A DNA stretch of 38,466 bases from CG2-30-36-16 sp964372115 (GCA_964372115.1 CAYJPN010000045.1:1-38466); one strand, 5' to 3'; counted from the first letter of the stretch, positions 14,519 through 23,913 are shown. The notes: a model not told the origin generated them from the letters alone. A program made the numbers and translations.

Positions 14519-14657
14519 CAAGATTTGCAAGTGCCGATATTTCAAAAAGCAATGAAATAACACAGCTAAAAAAATATCACTCTAATTAAGTTAACATAAA
14601 AATCATGCGGTGATTAAACTTGATAGCTATACAAAAATTTTTTTTAAAATTATAGAT

Positions 14658-16670
14658 TTATTCAAATTCCCCGTCGTCAAGCAGCCAGCCTTCCGCAAGT
14701 TCTTTTGTAATATCGGAAATAAATCTTGATGGTTTAGAAAGCGTGGTACCGGCTTCGCGATCAAATAAGTTCATCGGGTATGTGACGAATAAATTTTTCT
14801 TTGCTCTTGTAGAAGCTACATACATCAGTCGTCGTTCTTCTTCAAGCTGGTCAAGCGAATCAGCTGCACGACTTGAAGGGAAGAAACCATCAACAGCGTG
14901 AATAATAAACACCGAATGCCATTCGAGCCCTTTTGCCGAATGAATTGTGGAAAGGGTGATGTATTCGTCTTCTTTATCTTCCGGACTAATATCTACAACA
15001 CTGTCAATAATCGGCTCGATTGCCATATCGGAGAGAAGAGTGTCGAGCGACTTGTAATTTTCAGTTATGTTGTGGAAGATCTCAAGATCCTTCGAACGTC
15101 TGTTCCAATCATCGTACGCAGCTATGAATAAAGGATGATAATAATCGAAAACCCTCTGCACTTTTTCCGAAGGTAATTCTTTTTTTGTATGCAGCTCATA
15201 CAAAAGCTGAAATAATGCGCCGAGTTTATCGCTGTATTTAAACGAAGTAATCTGTTCCGGGTTTGCTTTTATTGTAAGGCGCGCTGTAGCTAATTCATCC
15301 AAAATTTTCTGCGCGGTTTTTGGTCCTACACCTTCGTGGAGTAAAAGAACTCTATACCAGCTAACAACATCTTTTGGGTTCGCTGCAATACGCAAAAACG
15401 CAAGCACATCTTTTATGTGTGCGGTTTCAACAAACTTCATCCCGCCAAATTTCTGATAGGGAATATTCGCTTTGTTCAGTTCAATTTCAAGATCAAATGA
15501 AAAATAGGACGACCGGAAAAGCACGGCAATTTCCTGAAGCGGAACATTCTCCTCGCGCAGTTCGAGAATTTTTTCTACTATAAATTTCGATTGCAGATTC
15601 TCATTTGCCGTTGCAACTATTTGCGGTAATTCACCCATCTCATGTTTGGAATAAAGAACCTTTGTATATTTTTCAACGGCTCTTTCATTTATATGATTCG
15701 CAAAGTTTAATATGCTCTGTGTGCTGCGGAAGTTCTGCTCGAGTTTTATTAGTTGCACATTTTCAAACAATTTCGGGAAGTCGAGTATGTTTTTATAGTT
15801 GGCGCCGCGGAATGAATAAATTGATTGCGAATCATCCCCAACGACCATAATATTTTTTGCAATTTGTGTAAGCCCTTTTACAATTTCAGCCTGTAGTATA
15901 TTTGTATCCTGGTATTCATCAACCATAACAAATTTTATTGATGAAAGGAGAGTCTTTGCTTTTTTTGATGGATCGATCAAAAAGTCCCTCAAGTAAACCA
16001 ACAAATCATCGTAATCGAGAAGGTTGTTGCGGCGTTTATAATCAACAAATACTTTTTGGATATTCAATATTTTATCTATTTGATCAAAAAAATGAGGATA
16101 ACTTTCTTCGATTATCTCTTCAACCTTGCGGTTAGTATTTACACTTAAAGAAAAAACTTTATTTAATGTTTTTTTATTCGGGAATCTTTTTTCTTTTGTA
16201 ATAAGGCCTGCCTGAGAACGAATAAGATTGATAACATCTTCGTTATCCCCCTGATCAAGAATTGTAAATGACGGATCAAGCCCTACCGCTTTTGCGTACC
16301 TGCGCAATGTTGAGTTTGCGAATGAATGAAATGTGCCGCCGAGAATTTTTGAACACCTGTTATCGAGAAGAATAGCCGCGCGGTTCATCATTTCGTTTGC
16401 AGCTTTCCGTGTAAAAGTAAGAAGCAATATCGAACGCGGGTCTATACCTGTTTCTATAAGTCTCGAAACACGATAAACGAGCGTACGCGTTTTTCCCGTC
16501 CCGGCGCCGGCAATAATTAAATAAGCGCCGTCCACCGCGCTAGCTGCTTCGTACTGCGCAGCGTTTAATTCATTTTTATAATTAATAATAAAACGGGCTT
16601 CATCAATTGCTTGTTTTGTGAAGCCCGTTTCCTGGTTAACTCTTTTAAGAGTGTATTTTTTAAGGTTCAT
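14658..16670 (-). CDS. UvrD/Rep-family ATP-dependent DNA helicase (SF1A)
   Basis: 670 aa, a normal length. Motif I AGAGTGKT has K60; motif Ia is LLLTFTRKAA near 82-91; motif II VMVDEYQDT has D251/E252; motif III VGDDSQSIYSFRGA is at 277-290; the late STIHSAKGLEWHSVF and LMYVASTRAKKNLFV are motifs V and VI. The family unwinds 3'-tailed DNA in repair and replication restart. The 30-residue N-terminal extension before the Q motif (ELNAAQYEAA) is unusual but modest. Its ATG overlaps the stop of the preceding gene in an ATGA, showing translational coupling with the membrane protein and floA upstream. It could be called PcrA/UvrD, but I cannot separate these by eye. Confidence 0.92.
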   Translation of the reverse strand: MNLKKYTLKRVNQETGFTKQAIDEARFIINYKNELNAAQYEAASAVDGAYLIIAGAGTGKTRTLVYRVSRLIETGIDPRSILLLTFTRKAANEMMNRAAILLDNRCSKILGGTFHSFANSTLRRYAKAVGLDPSFTILDQGDNEDVINLIRSQAGLITKEKRFPNKKTLNKVFSLSVNTNRKVEEIIEESYPHFFDQIDKILNIQKVFVDYKRRNNLLDYDDLLVYLRDFLIDPSKKAKTLLSSIKFVMVDEYQDTNILQAEIVKGLTQIAKNIMVVGDDSQSIYSFRGANYKNILDFPKLFENVQLIKLEQNFRSTQSILNFANHINERAVEKYTKVLYSKHEMGELPQIVATANENLQSKFIVEKILELREENVPLQEIAVLFRSSYFSFDLEIELNKANIPYQKFGGMKFVETAHIKDVLAFLRIAANPKDVVSWYRVLLLHEGVGPKTAQKILDELATARLTIKANPEQITSFKYSDKLGALFQLLYELHTKKELPSEKVQRVFDYYHPLFIAAYDDWNRRSKDLEIFHNITENYKSLDTLLSDMAIEPIIDSVVDISPEDKEDEYITLSTIHSAKGLEWHSVFIIHAVDGFFPSSRAADSLDQLEEERRLMYVASTRAKKNLFVTYPMNLFDREAGTTLSKPSRFISDITKELAEGWLLDDGEFE

Positions 16671-17245
16671 CTTCTCAATGATTTTGGCTTTTCTAATATT
16701 TCTCCGATAATTAAAAGTTCAGCCAGGTTTTCAGAGTGCATCAGCCGGCTGCGAATTCTCTTTGCCGCAAACTGCACCGAATGCTTTCCATCTTTTTTCG
16801 CGAGCATTTGTTCGAATCTAGCCGCTTGTGCGGCGGTTTCGTTATCAATTTGCTTTTTTTGTTCTTGAAGAACTTTACGCTGCCGCTCCCAATCGGTTTC
16901 CATTTTGTGTTCCGAGTCGGTTGCGCGATGCTCCTGTTTGGACATTTCTATAGCAGTCTGACTTTTTATAGTCACATGTTTTTGCCCGGAAGTATTCGGT
17001 TCAAACTGTGTAGGAGTTTTTTCCACTTCATAATCCTGCTTAAAGATATTTTCTATCTCGTTCAGAATATTTTTCCCATCATCCTCAGTTTTTGATTGTT
17101 GAGTTTGTGGTAACCAACTTTGGTCTCTATCCGGCTGCCTCCCGCTTTGAGCGGGAGGTTTGGGTGCATTTTTCTTCTTAAAGAAAGATGAAAAAAAGCT
17201 GACAATAATTATCAGATATATCAGTATCGTGAATATATCATCCAT
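16667..17245 (-). CDS. Unknown membrane-anchored protein of the floA operon
   Basis: 192 aa, not recognised. Residues 3-21 (DIFTILIYLIIIVSFFSSFF) form one transmembrane anchor. Residues 25-125 are polar, rich in P, Q, K and E, and likely disordered. The end (about 135-192) is basic and helical, with SVQFAAKRIRSRLMHSENLA followed by ELLIIGEILEKPKSLRR. Similar ...EIL..P..LR endings occur in small anchored proteins of related bacteria, from memory only. The start overlaps the floA stop by one base (TAATG), and its stop overlaps the helicase ATG by 4 nt, so all three are one transcript. A role near FloA membrane domains is inferred from this coupling. Confidence 0.75.
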   Translation of the reverse strand: MDDIFTILIYLIIIVSFFSSFFKKKNAPKPPAQSGRQPDRDQSWLPQTQQSKTEDDGKNILNEIENIFKQDYEVEKTPTQFEPNTSGQKHVTIKSQTAIEMSKQEHRATDSEHKMETDWERQRKVLQEQKKQIDNETAAQAARFEQMLAKKDGKHSVQFAAKRIRSRLMHSENLAELLIIGEILEKPKSLRR

Positions 17246-18234
17246 TAGTCTTCTTTATCCTTTTTCCGTTCTGGCTTTGCTATTGAGTTTCTCATGTCAG
17301 TATCGGACTGAATGTTTCTCAAATTATAATAATCCATAATACCAAGATTACCTGATCTAAAAGCTTCAGCAATTGCTCTTGGTATTTCAGCTTCAGCTTC
17401 AACAACCTTAGCCCGCATCTTCTGTACTTCGGCAATCATTTCCTGTTCGCCTGCAACCGCTGCGGCGCGTCTTTCTTCTGCTTTCGCGCGGGCAACTTTT
17501 AAATCAGCTTCGGCTTGATCGGTTTGTAGAATTGCGCCGATGTTTTGTCCAATGTCTACATCAGCAATATCAATCGACAGTATTTCAAAAGCAGTACCGG
17601 AATCGAGCCCTTTTGCAAGTACGCTTTTCGAAATTTTATCAGGGTTTTCGAGTACTTCTTTGTGGGTTAAACTTGATCCTATAGTTGAAACTATACCTTC
17701 GCCAACACGTGCTAGTACTGTAGCTTCGCCCGCGCCGCCAACTAATCTTTCAATGTTAGCACGCACTGTAACTCTTGCAATGGCTTTTAACTGAATGCCA
17801 TCTTTTGCAACAGCGGCAACTACCGGTGTTTCAATTACTTTAGGTATTACGGACATTTTTACAGCTTCGAGCACATCGCGCCCGGCAAGATCAATTGCTG
17901 TTGCTCTTTCAAATGTTAAACCCAGGTTTGCTTTATCAGCAGAAACAAGGGCGTTAATTACTTTTATTACATTACCGCCTGCAAGATAGTGAGCTTCCAT
18001 TTTTGGCTGCTCAACTTTGATACCCGCTTTTGTAGCAGTAATCATACTTCTTACTATTACAACCGGTGGTACTTTTCTGAGACGCATACCAACGAGGTCT
18101 CTGAACATTTTTACCTTTACGCCTGAAAAATATGCGGTAATAAAAAGTCCCAGGGGAACAAAATATAAAAACAGTAAGAGAAATAGCATTATTGCTATAA
18201 TAATTACAATAGACAGACCGGTTAAGGCTTCCAT
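17245..18234 (-). CDS. floA: Flotillin-like protein FloA (UPF0365)
   Basis: 329 aa, standard for FloA. An N-terminal membrane hairpin (about 8-36, SIVIIIAIMLFLLLFLYFVP) is followed by an SPFH/PHB-like domain and by an Ala/Glu-rich helical tail (RAKAEERRAAAVAGEQEMIA). The C-terminal block IPRAIAEAFRSGNLGIMDYY and NIQSDTDMRNSIAKP is the family signature. FloA organises membrane microdomains and influences membrane fluidity and protein assembly; family knowledge comes mainly from Bacillus. First gene of a three-gene operon with an unknown anchored protein and a helicase. It is divergent from a small membrane protein gene with clpC behind it. NfeD, the common partner, is not adjacent here. Confidence 0.93.
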   Translation of the reverse strand: MEALTGLSIVIIIAIMLFLLLFLYFVPLGLFITAYFSGVKVKMFRDLVGMRLRKVPPVVIVRSMITATKAGIKVEQPKMEAHYLAGGNVIKVINALVSADKANLGLTFERATAIDLAGRDVLEAVKMSVIPKVIETPVVAAVAKDGIQLKAIARVTVRANIERLVGGAGEATVLARVGEGIVSTIGSSLTHKEVLENPDKISKSVLAKGLDSGTAFEILSIDIADVDIGQNIGAILQTDQAEADLKVARAKAEERRAAAVAGEQEMIAEVQKMRAKVVEAEAEIPRAIAEAFRSGNLGIMDYYNLRNIQSDTDMRNSIAKPERKKDKED

Positions 18235-18353
18235 TCTTTACTCCAATAATAAATTTTAGATGTTTTAATGTTACTACTTATTTGTTTTTTAAGCAAATTA
18301 AATGGATATTAATACAAGTTTGTTTCAATTCTCAATATAAAAATACAAAAAAG

Positions 18354-18680
18354 ATGATGAAATTATTTATTTATACTATTTTTGCAATAGTGTTTTGTTC
18401 AACAACATTTGCTCAAGTTAAACCGGCGTTAAAAGCACCGGAAGCCGAAGGGTACCAATTTAGTCAGTATGAAAAAAAATTGACGATAATGGATGAGTTT
18501 AAGAAAAACATTTTAAATCAGCCGGTGGAATTAGGTTCTAATACCACTTTGCGCATTCTGGGCGGCGTTGCACTTGTTGGTTTTCTTGCTTCAATAACAA
18601 TATTTAAAGAAAATTTATTTGGCACAGTACCGCTTACGTTATTAGCTGCAGGAATCGTATTATTCCTAATGAGTGTATGA
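18354..18680 (+). CDS. Small exported/membrane protein, unknown
   Basis: 108 aa from the ATG at 18354 (a second ATG follows directly). An open frame reaches upstream to a TTG at 18282, but only the internal start places the signal-peptide-like MKLFIYTIFAIVFCSTTFAQ at the N-terminus. A short charged part (about 25-55) precedes two hydrophobic segments, TTLRILGGVALVGFLASITI and TVPLTLLAAGIVLFLMSV. No family recognised. It lies between the divergent floA operon and clpC, 118 bp before clpC, and might be co-transcribed with it. Confidence 0.65.
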   Translation: MMKLFIYTIFAIVFCSTTFAQVKPALKAPEAEGYQFSQYEKKLTIMDEFKKNILNQPVELGSNTTLRILGGVALVGFLASITIFKENLFGTVPLTLLAAGIVLFLMSV

Positions 18681-18798
18681 ATTTCAATTATCTTGATTGC
18701 CTGATTCGCTATCAGTATATTAGCGATGGATTAGTAGAACTAAATTGAAAATAATATTGTTTTAAGATTATATATTTTATCGTATTAAGGATTTTAAC

Positions 18799-21345
18799 AT
18801 GGATGGAAATTTTTCGGATAGGCTCCAGGATGTAATTAGGTTAAGCCGCGAAGAAGCTTTGAGGCTCGGGCATGATTATATTGGGACCGAACATTTATTA
18901 CTGGGTATCGTGAGAGAAGGACAGGGTGTTGCTGTTCGTATTTTACGAAATCTCGATTGCGATTTGATGAAATTAAAAAAAGCGATTGAAGATACGGTGC
19001 GTACTTCTGGCGGCACGCTAACAATCGGAAATATACCGCTTACAAAACAGGCTGAAAAAGTTTTAAAAATTACGCAGATAGAATCAAAAATTTACAAAGC
19101 TGATGTAATAGGAACAGAACATCTGCTCCTCTCATTATTGCGCGATGAAGATAATATTGCTACTCAAATTCTTCACCAATTTAATGTTAATTACGATGCA
19201 GCCCGCGCTGAACTTAATTCAATGTTAAGCAGTAAGAGTTCGAAAGACATTCCGGGTAGTGGAAGTTCGGTTCCTCCACCTGATAAAAAAGTTGATAAAA
19301 CAAAAACACCTGTTCTCGATAACTTCGGACGCGATTTAACAAAATACGCAAGTGATGATAAACTTGACCCTGTTGTAGGCAGGGAGAAAGAAATTGAACG
19401 CGTTGCACAAATTTTAAGCCGCCGCAAAAAAAACAACCCTGTTTTAATAGGCGAACCCGGAGTTGGTAAAACGGCAATAGCAGAAGGTTTGGCATTAAGA
19501 ATTGTAGAACGAAAAGTTCCAAGAACTCTACAGGATAAACGCGTCGTTACTCTCGATTTAGCTGGATTGGTTGCAGGTACTAAATACCGTGGACAGTTTG
19601 AAGAAAGAATGAAAGCTCTTATGAATGAGCTTGAAAAAGCCAAAGATGTAATTCTTTTTATTGACGAACTTCATACAATCGTTGGCGCCGGAGGTGCTTC
19701 GGGTTCTTTAGACGCATCAAATATGTTTAAACCTGCGCTTTCAAGAGGTGATATACAATGTATCGGTGCAACTACTCTTGACGAGTATAGAAAGCATATA
19801 GAAACAGACGGCGCACTAGACAGACGTTTTCAGAAAGTAATGGTTGAACCGCCGAATTATGATGAAACAGTGCAAATACTTGAAAAAATAAAATTCAAAT
19901 ATGAGGAACATCATCATGTCCGCTATTCATCCGCTACTGTTGATGCCGCGGTAAAGATGAGCGAAAGATATATTACCGACAGGCATCTTCCCGATAAAGC
20001 AATTGATGTTTTGGATGAAGCCGGTTCGCGTGTGCATATGGGCAATTTTGAAGTACCGAAAGATATTTTAGACTTAGAAGAAAGTATTGAAGAAGTAAGA
20101 CGCGAAAAAGCGAATGTTGTAAAAAAACAAGACTACGAAGAAGCCGCGCGTTTAAGGGATCGTGAGCGCAATTTCCAGTCCGATCTGGAAACTGCAAAAC
20201 GCGAATGGGACGCAAGAACACGCGATATAGTGCATGATGTTACTGAAGATGATATTGCTACTGTTGTTGCTATGATGACCGGGATACCTGTGAATCGTGT
20301 AGCTCAAACAGAAAGCGAAAAACTCCTTAATATGGAAGATGCTCTTAAAAAATTTATTGTCGGTCAGGATGAAGCGGTAAGACAACTTACAAAAGCTATC
20401 CGGCGCACAAGAGCAGGATTAAAAAATCCAAACAGACCCATAGGCAGTTTTGTTTTCTTAGGCCCAACCGGTGTTGGAAAAACAGAACTCTGCAAAGCGT
20501 TGGCAAGATATTTATTCGATTCCGAAAATTCACTTATACGCATTGACATGAGTGAGTATATGGAAAAGTTTTCATTATCAAGATTGGTCGGGGCGCCTCC
20601 CGGTTATGTGGGTTACGAAGAGGGAGGACAGCTAACTGAAAAAGTTAGACGCCGTCCTTATTCTGTAGTGCTTTTTGATGAAATTGAAAAAGCACATCCT
20701 GATATTTTCGGACTACTTCTGCAAGTGCTCGACGACGGTCAATTAACCGACAGTTTGGGACGCAGGGTTGATTTTAAAAATACAATTATAATAATGACCT
20801 CGAATATCGGAGCGCGCGATATTAAAAATATCAGCTCATTCGGGTTTGGTGCAGAATCGATGTCGGACAAATACACTACTCTAAAAGGTACTGTTGAAGA
20901 CGCAATGAAAAAACTTTTTAATCCTGAATTTTTGAACAGACTGGATGAAACTATTGTTTTCAGAAATCTTGAAAAAGAAGATATTTTCCAAATCATCGAT
21001 ATCGAAATTAAAAGTCTGCATAAAAATCTGCACGAAAACAAAATGGAACTCGTGCTTGATCCAACGGCAAAAACATTTATTGTTGATAAAGGTTTTGATC
21101 AGAAATACGGCGCCCGTCCTTTACGGCGTGCTATTCAAAAATATATTGAAGATCCTCTTGCAGAAGAAATATTGCGGGGCTCTTTTAAAGAAGGAAGCAA
21201 AATTACCGGCAAATATTTCGAGGGGAGTGAAGAACTTGTCTTTATGGATGAAGCCGCCATTCCATCTGGTACTTCATCCGAAAATAACGACAACGAAACC
21301 AAAACGAGTGATAATGAACCACAGACTGATAAAAGCGAAATATGA
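18799..21345 (+). CDS. clpC: ClpC-type AAA+ unfoldase of the Clp protease
   Basis: 848 aa. It unfolds proteins and feeds them to ClpP. Domains in order: double Clp_N repeat (1-145, with IGTEHLLLGIVRE and its second copy IGTEHLLLSLLRD); AAA-1 with Walker A GEPGVGKT at 218-225 and Walker B VILFIDELH; a middle region with a UVR-type motif (KKQDYEEAARLRDRE, about 435-450), which separates ClpC from ClpA and ClpB; AAA-2 with Walker A GPTGVGKT at 555-562 and Walker B VVLFDEIEKAH; then the D2-small domain ending ARPLRRAIQKYIEDPL. The acidic, Asn/Thr-rich tail is probably disordered. AAGGA sits 8 nt before the ATG. No mcsA/mcsB/ctsR cluster adjoins. The gene closes with strong terminator hairpins. 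Confidence 0.96.
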   Translation: MDGNFSDRLQDVIRLSREEALRLGHDYIGTEHLLLGIVREGQGVAVRILRNLDCDLMKLKKAIEDTVRTSGGTLTIGNIPLTKQAEKVLKITQIESKIYKADVIGTEHLLLSLLRDEDNIATQILHQFNVNYDAARAELNSMLSSKSSKDIPGSGSSVPPPDKKVDKTKTPVLDNFGRDLTKYASDDKLDPVVGREKEIERVAQILSRRKKNNPVLIGEPGVGKTAIAEGLALRIVERKVPRTLQDKRVVTLDLAGLVAGTKYRGQFEERMKALMNELEKAKDVILFIDELHTIVGAGGASGSLDASNMFKPALSRGDIQCIGATTLDEYRKHIETDGALDRRFQKVMVEPPNYDETVQILEKIKFKYEEHHHVRYSSATVDAAVKMSERYITDRHLPDKAIDVLDEAGSRVHMGNFEVPKDILDLEESIEEVRREKANVVKKQDYEEAARLRDRERNFQSDLETAKREWDARTRDIVHDVTEDDIATVVAMMTGIPVNRVAQTESEKLLNMEDALKKFIVGQDEAVRQLTKAIRRTRAGLKNPNRPIGSFVFLGPTGVGKTELCKALARYLFDSENSLIRIDMSEYMEKFSLSRLVGAPPGYVGYEEGGQLTEKVRRRPYSVVLFDEIEKAHPDIFGLLLQVLDDGQLTDSLGRRVDFKNTIIIMTSNIGARDIKNISSFGFGAESMSDKYTTLKGTVEDAMKKLFNPEFLNRLDETIVFRNLEKEDIFQIIDIEIKSLHKNLHENKMELVLDPTAKTFIVDKGFDQKYGARPLRRAIQKYIEDPLAEEILRGSFKEGSKITGKYFEGSEELVFMDEAAIPSGTSSENNDNETKTSDNEPQTDKSEI

Positions 21346-21352
21346 TAATATT

Positions 21353-21388
21353 TTCGGCATTATAAAATAATGCCGTTTATATTTTTAG
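21353..21388 (+). terminator. Candidate terminator hairpin after clpC
   Basis: CGGCATTAT (about 21355-21363) and ATAATGCCG (about 21367-21375) form a perfect stem around a short A-rich loop, followed by TTTATATTTTT. It lies directly upstream of the stronger hairpin at 21392-21422, so the two act in tandem. Confidence 0.65.
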
Positions 21389-21391
21389 TTT

Positions 21392-21422
21392 AAGCGTATT
21401 ATCTTTGTAATACGCTTTTTTT
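21392..21422 (+). terminator. Intrinsic terminator after clpC
   Basis: AAGCGTATTA (21392-21401) and TAATACGCTT (21408-21417) form a perfect 10-bp stem with a 6-base loop, running into a seven-T tract. This is the clearest rho-independent terminator in the window and separates clpC from the pterin dehydratase operon. Confidence 0.85.
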
Positions 21423-21455
21423 ATTCGATGTGTAAAAAAAACATTTGGAGAGCAT

Positions 21456-21743
21456 ATGAAACTACTAAGCCATGATGAGATAAAGTTCGGAATGGATGAA
21501 TTGCCGGGTTGGAATTTTATCGATAACCATCTTGAAAAGGAATTCGTTTTAACTGACTTTGCCGGAGCCCTAACTTTTGTAAATAAAGCCGGCGCAAAAG
21601 CCGAAGAGATGAATCATCACCCGGATATTTTTATCCACTCATGGAATAAAGTAAAATTTATTTTGTCCACACACAGCGAAGACGGGGTAACTGAACTGGA
21701 TATGACTTTATCTAAAAAGATAGAAGCAATTAGCAAGCTATGA
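21456..21743 (+). CDS. Pterin-4a-carbinolamine dehydratase
   Basis: 95 aa, the usual size. It dehydrates 4a-hydroxytetrahydrobiopterin to the quinonoid dihydropterin, recycling the pterin cofactor of aromatic amino-acid hydroxylases. The active-site motif EEMNHHPD (E50-D57) with W63 and the late LDMTLSKKIEAI, including D82 and T84, fit the family. GGAGA precedes the ATG. No phenylalanine hydroxylase gene is adjacent, so it may serve a different pterin or have a moonlighting role. Its last codons overlap the TPR gene start (ATGA), which begins a tight operon with pyrE. Confidence 0.92.
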   Translation: MKLLSHDEIKFGMDELPGWNFIDNHLEKEFVLTDFAGALTFVNKAGAKAEEMNHHPDIFIHSWNKVKFILSTHSEDGVTELDMTLSKKIEAISKL

Positions 21744-22048
21744 GCAGAGCAGATAAACAATTAAAAATTTTTGATAATGAGCCTGATGATTTATCGGTTA
21801 TGCTTGGACTCTCAGCAGAGTATATTTCAATTAAGGATTATAAAAATGCTGAAATTTATTTGAAGCGAATAATTGAAAGAGACTCGAATTATATAGACGC
21901 ATATATTCAATATGCTCAATTATCGGAAATGTTAAACCAACGAGAGGATGCCGTATCTTTGTATCACCGTGGTATCGACGCAGCAAAAAGGATTGGCGAT
22001 AATCAATCGGTTAAAGAAATGGAGGATTTGTTAAATGAACTTAAATGA
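21740..22048 (+). CDS. Small TPR-repeat protein
   Basis: 102 aa, all helical. Two to three tetratricopeptide-like units are seen: DDLSVMLGLSAEYISIKDYK-NAEIYLKRIIERDS, NYIDAYIQYAQLSEMLNQRE-DAVSLYHRGIDAAK and a partial third (NQSVKEMEDLLNEL). TPRs mediate protein binding. No signal peptide, so cytoplasmic. It overlaps the dehydratase gene by 4 nt and the pyrE start by 14 nt, so translation is probably coupled. The partner is unknown. Confidence 0.8.
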   Translation: MSRADKQLKIFDNEPDDLSVMLGLSAEYISIKDYKNAEIYLKRIIERDSNYIDAYIQYAQLSEMLNQREDAVSLYHRGIDAAKRIGDNQSVKEMEDLLNELK

Positions 22049-22613
22049 AAACGAGATATTAGAAATATTTAAAAAGTCCGGAGCATTGCTAAACGGTCAC
22101 TTTTTACTCACTTCGGGGAGACATTCCGATGTTTATTTCCAATGTGCAAAAGTATTGCAGTACCCGGAATATGCCGAAAAACTTTGTTTAATAATTGCGG
22201 ATGAATTTAAAGACAAAAAGATTGATACGGTTATTGCACCTGCAATCGGCGGAATTGTTGTTGGGCAGGAAGTCGCAAGACTCCTAAACAAGCGATCAAT
22301 ATTTGCCGAGCGAGAAGATAAAACTTTAACTTTAAGGCGTGGCTTTTCACTCGAAAAAGGGGAGAAGGTTTTTGTTTGTGAAGATGTGGTAACAACGGGC
22401 GGTTCGGTTTTCGAGGTAATTGAAATTGTAAAAAAAGCCGGCGCGGAAGTTATTGGAGTTGGTTTTATAGTTGACCGAAGCAACGGAAAAGTGCAGTTCG
22501 GTTATCCGCAGGTAAGCGCTATGAAGATGAACGTAATATCATATTCTGCCGAAGAGTGTCCGCTTTGCAAAGAAGGCACGCCCGCCGTAAAACCCGGTTC
22601 GCGTAAAATTTAA
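22035..22613 (+). CDS. pyrE: Orotate phosphoribosyltransferase
   Basis: 192 aa. It joins orotate to PRPP to make orotidine 5'-phosphate in pyrimidine synthesis. The PRPP-binding loop VFVCEDVVTTGGS is at 112-124, and the N-terminal FLLTSGRHSDVYFQC at 23-37 contacts orotate. The C-terminal ECPLCKEGTPAVKPGSR matches a subgroup of PyrE with a Cys-containing tail (found in Thermus and many Bacteroidota). The start ATG at 22035 lies inside the end of the TPR gene, 9 nt after GGAGG. pyrF is not adjacent. Confidence 0.95.
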   Translation: MNLNENEILEIFKKSGALLNGHFLLTSGRHSDVYFQCAKVLQYPEYAEKLCLIIADEFKDKKIDTVIAPAIGGIVVGQEVARLLNKRSIFAEREDKTLTLRRGFSLEKGEKVFVCEDVVTTGGSVFEVIEIVKKAGAEVIGVGFIVDRSNGKVQFGYPQVSAMKMNVISYSAEECPLCKEGTPAVKPGSRKI

Positions 22614-22635
22614 TAAGCATTAAAAGGTATTGATA

Positions 22636-23904
22636 ATGAAAAAAATATTTCTACTCCTTCTAATTTCTACGGTTGTTTTCGCCCAGGTAAAGTTTGATGA
22701 TTATTTCGAAAATAAATCTTTGCGCCTGGATTATTATCACACAGGTGATAAAACAACTGACTCATATTCTATTGATGAGCTGCTGTCCGAGCCATACTGG
22801 GGCGGCTCTAAAACAAATTTGTTAGATCCTTTTAACTTCGGGAAGTACAAAGTTTTGGTTTATGATGAAACTTCGAATGAACTTATATTTTCTAAAACAT
22901 TTTCAACATTGTTTAGCGAATGGCAGACAACTGACGAGGCGGTAAAGATTGTAAAAACATTCAGTGAAACCATTACGATGCCTTTTCCTAAAAATAAAAT
23001 CCGGGTAGAGTTTTATTCGAGGGATAAACAAAACGATTTGATAAAAAAATACGAATGCTCGGTGGATCCGAAAAATTATTTCATAAAACCGGAAAGAAGA
23101 TTTGAATCCGAATCCTTCAAAGTTCATTATTCCGGTGATCCCTCCGAAAAAGTTGATATCGTAATTATACCGGAAGGGTACACTGTGAATGAAATGGAAA
23201 AATTCAAAGCCGATTGCAATAAATTTACCGGCTATTTTTTTAATTCTTCACCATTTAAAGAAAATAAAGATAAATTTAATATTTGGGGAGTTGAGGCTGG
23301 TTCAAAGGAATCGGGTACCGATATTCCGGCGAAAAATATTTGGAAAAAAACTGTTGTAAACTCAAGCTTTTATACTTTTGACTTAGAAAGATATTTAATG
23401 ACATCCGATAACAAAGCTTTGAGGGATGTTGCTGCCAACGCTCCTTACGATCAGATTTATATTCTGGTTAATTCAAATAAGTACGGCGGCGGTTCAATTT
23501 ATAATCACTACTCCGTTTGTGTTAATAATAATCTGCATGAAGAATATGTTTTTGTGCACGAATTCGGGCATGGGTTCGCGTTTCTTGCAGATGAATATTA
23601 TACATCTGATGTAGCGTATAACGAATTTTATCCTTTAGATGTTGAGCCGCTTGAAAAAAATATTACTACACTCATAAACTTTGAGACTAAATGGAAAGAT
23701 ATGGTTGATAGCTCAACTCCTATTCCTACACCCGATTCCGAACAATATAAAGATAAAGTTGGGGTTTTTGAAGGAGGCGGTTATGCGGCTAAAGGAGTGT
23801 ATCGCCCGAAACAGGATTGTACGATGAAGTCAATTTCTGTAAATAATTTTTGCCCTGTTTGTAAAAAAACCATACAGGACATGATAGATTTTTATACAAA
23901 ATAA
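22636..23904 (+). CDS. Exported M64-family (IgA-peptidase-type) zinc metallopeptidase
   Basis: 422 aa from the ATG at 22636, which has AAAAGG 8 nt upstream; the frame also includes a TTG two codons earlier. Residues 1-17 are a signal peptide ending VFAQ. The N-terminal half is a beta-rich M64 N-domain; VDIVIIPEGYTVNEMEKFKA is the start of the catalytic domain. The zinc site is HEFGHGFAFLADEY, with H308, E309 and H312, and the downstream D of LADEY as expected for M64. A pair of cysteines near the end, in FCPVCKK with QDCTMK before it, may form a disulfide. Family named after Clostridium ramosum IgA peptidase, but the substrate here is unknown. It sits 22 bp after pyrE and 9 bp before the phosphatase gene, so it is co-transcribed. 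Confidence 0.88.
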   Translation: MKKIFLLLLISTVVFAQVKFDDYFENKSLRLDYYHTGDKTTDSYSIDELLSEPYWGGSKTNLLDPFNFGKYKVLVYDETSNELIFSKTFSTLFSEWQTTDEAVKIVKTFSETITMPFPKNKIRVEFYSRDKQNDLIKKYECSVDPKNYFIKPERRFESESFKVHYSGDPSEKVDIVIIPEGYTVNEMEKFKADCNKFTGYFFNSSPFKENKDKFNIWGVEAGSKESGTDIPAKNIWKKTVVNSSFYTFDLERYLMTSDNKALRDVAANAPYDQIYILVNSNKYGGGSIYNHYSVCVNNNLHEEYVFVHEFGHGFAFLADEYYTSDVAYNEFYPLDVEPLEKNITTLINFETKWKDMVDSSTPIPTPDSEQYKDKVGVFEGGGYAAKGVYRPKQDCTMKSISVNNFCPVCKKTIQDMIDFYTK

Positions 23905-23913
23905 GCTGGAAAA

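Noticed and set aside
19191..19643. 150-codon minus-strand frame inside clpC
   Set aside because: Shadow frame; clpC is intact on the plus strand with all its motifs.
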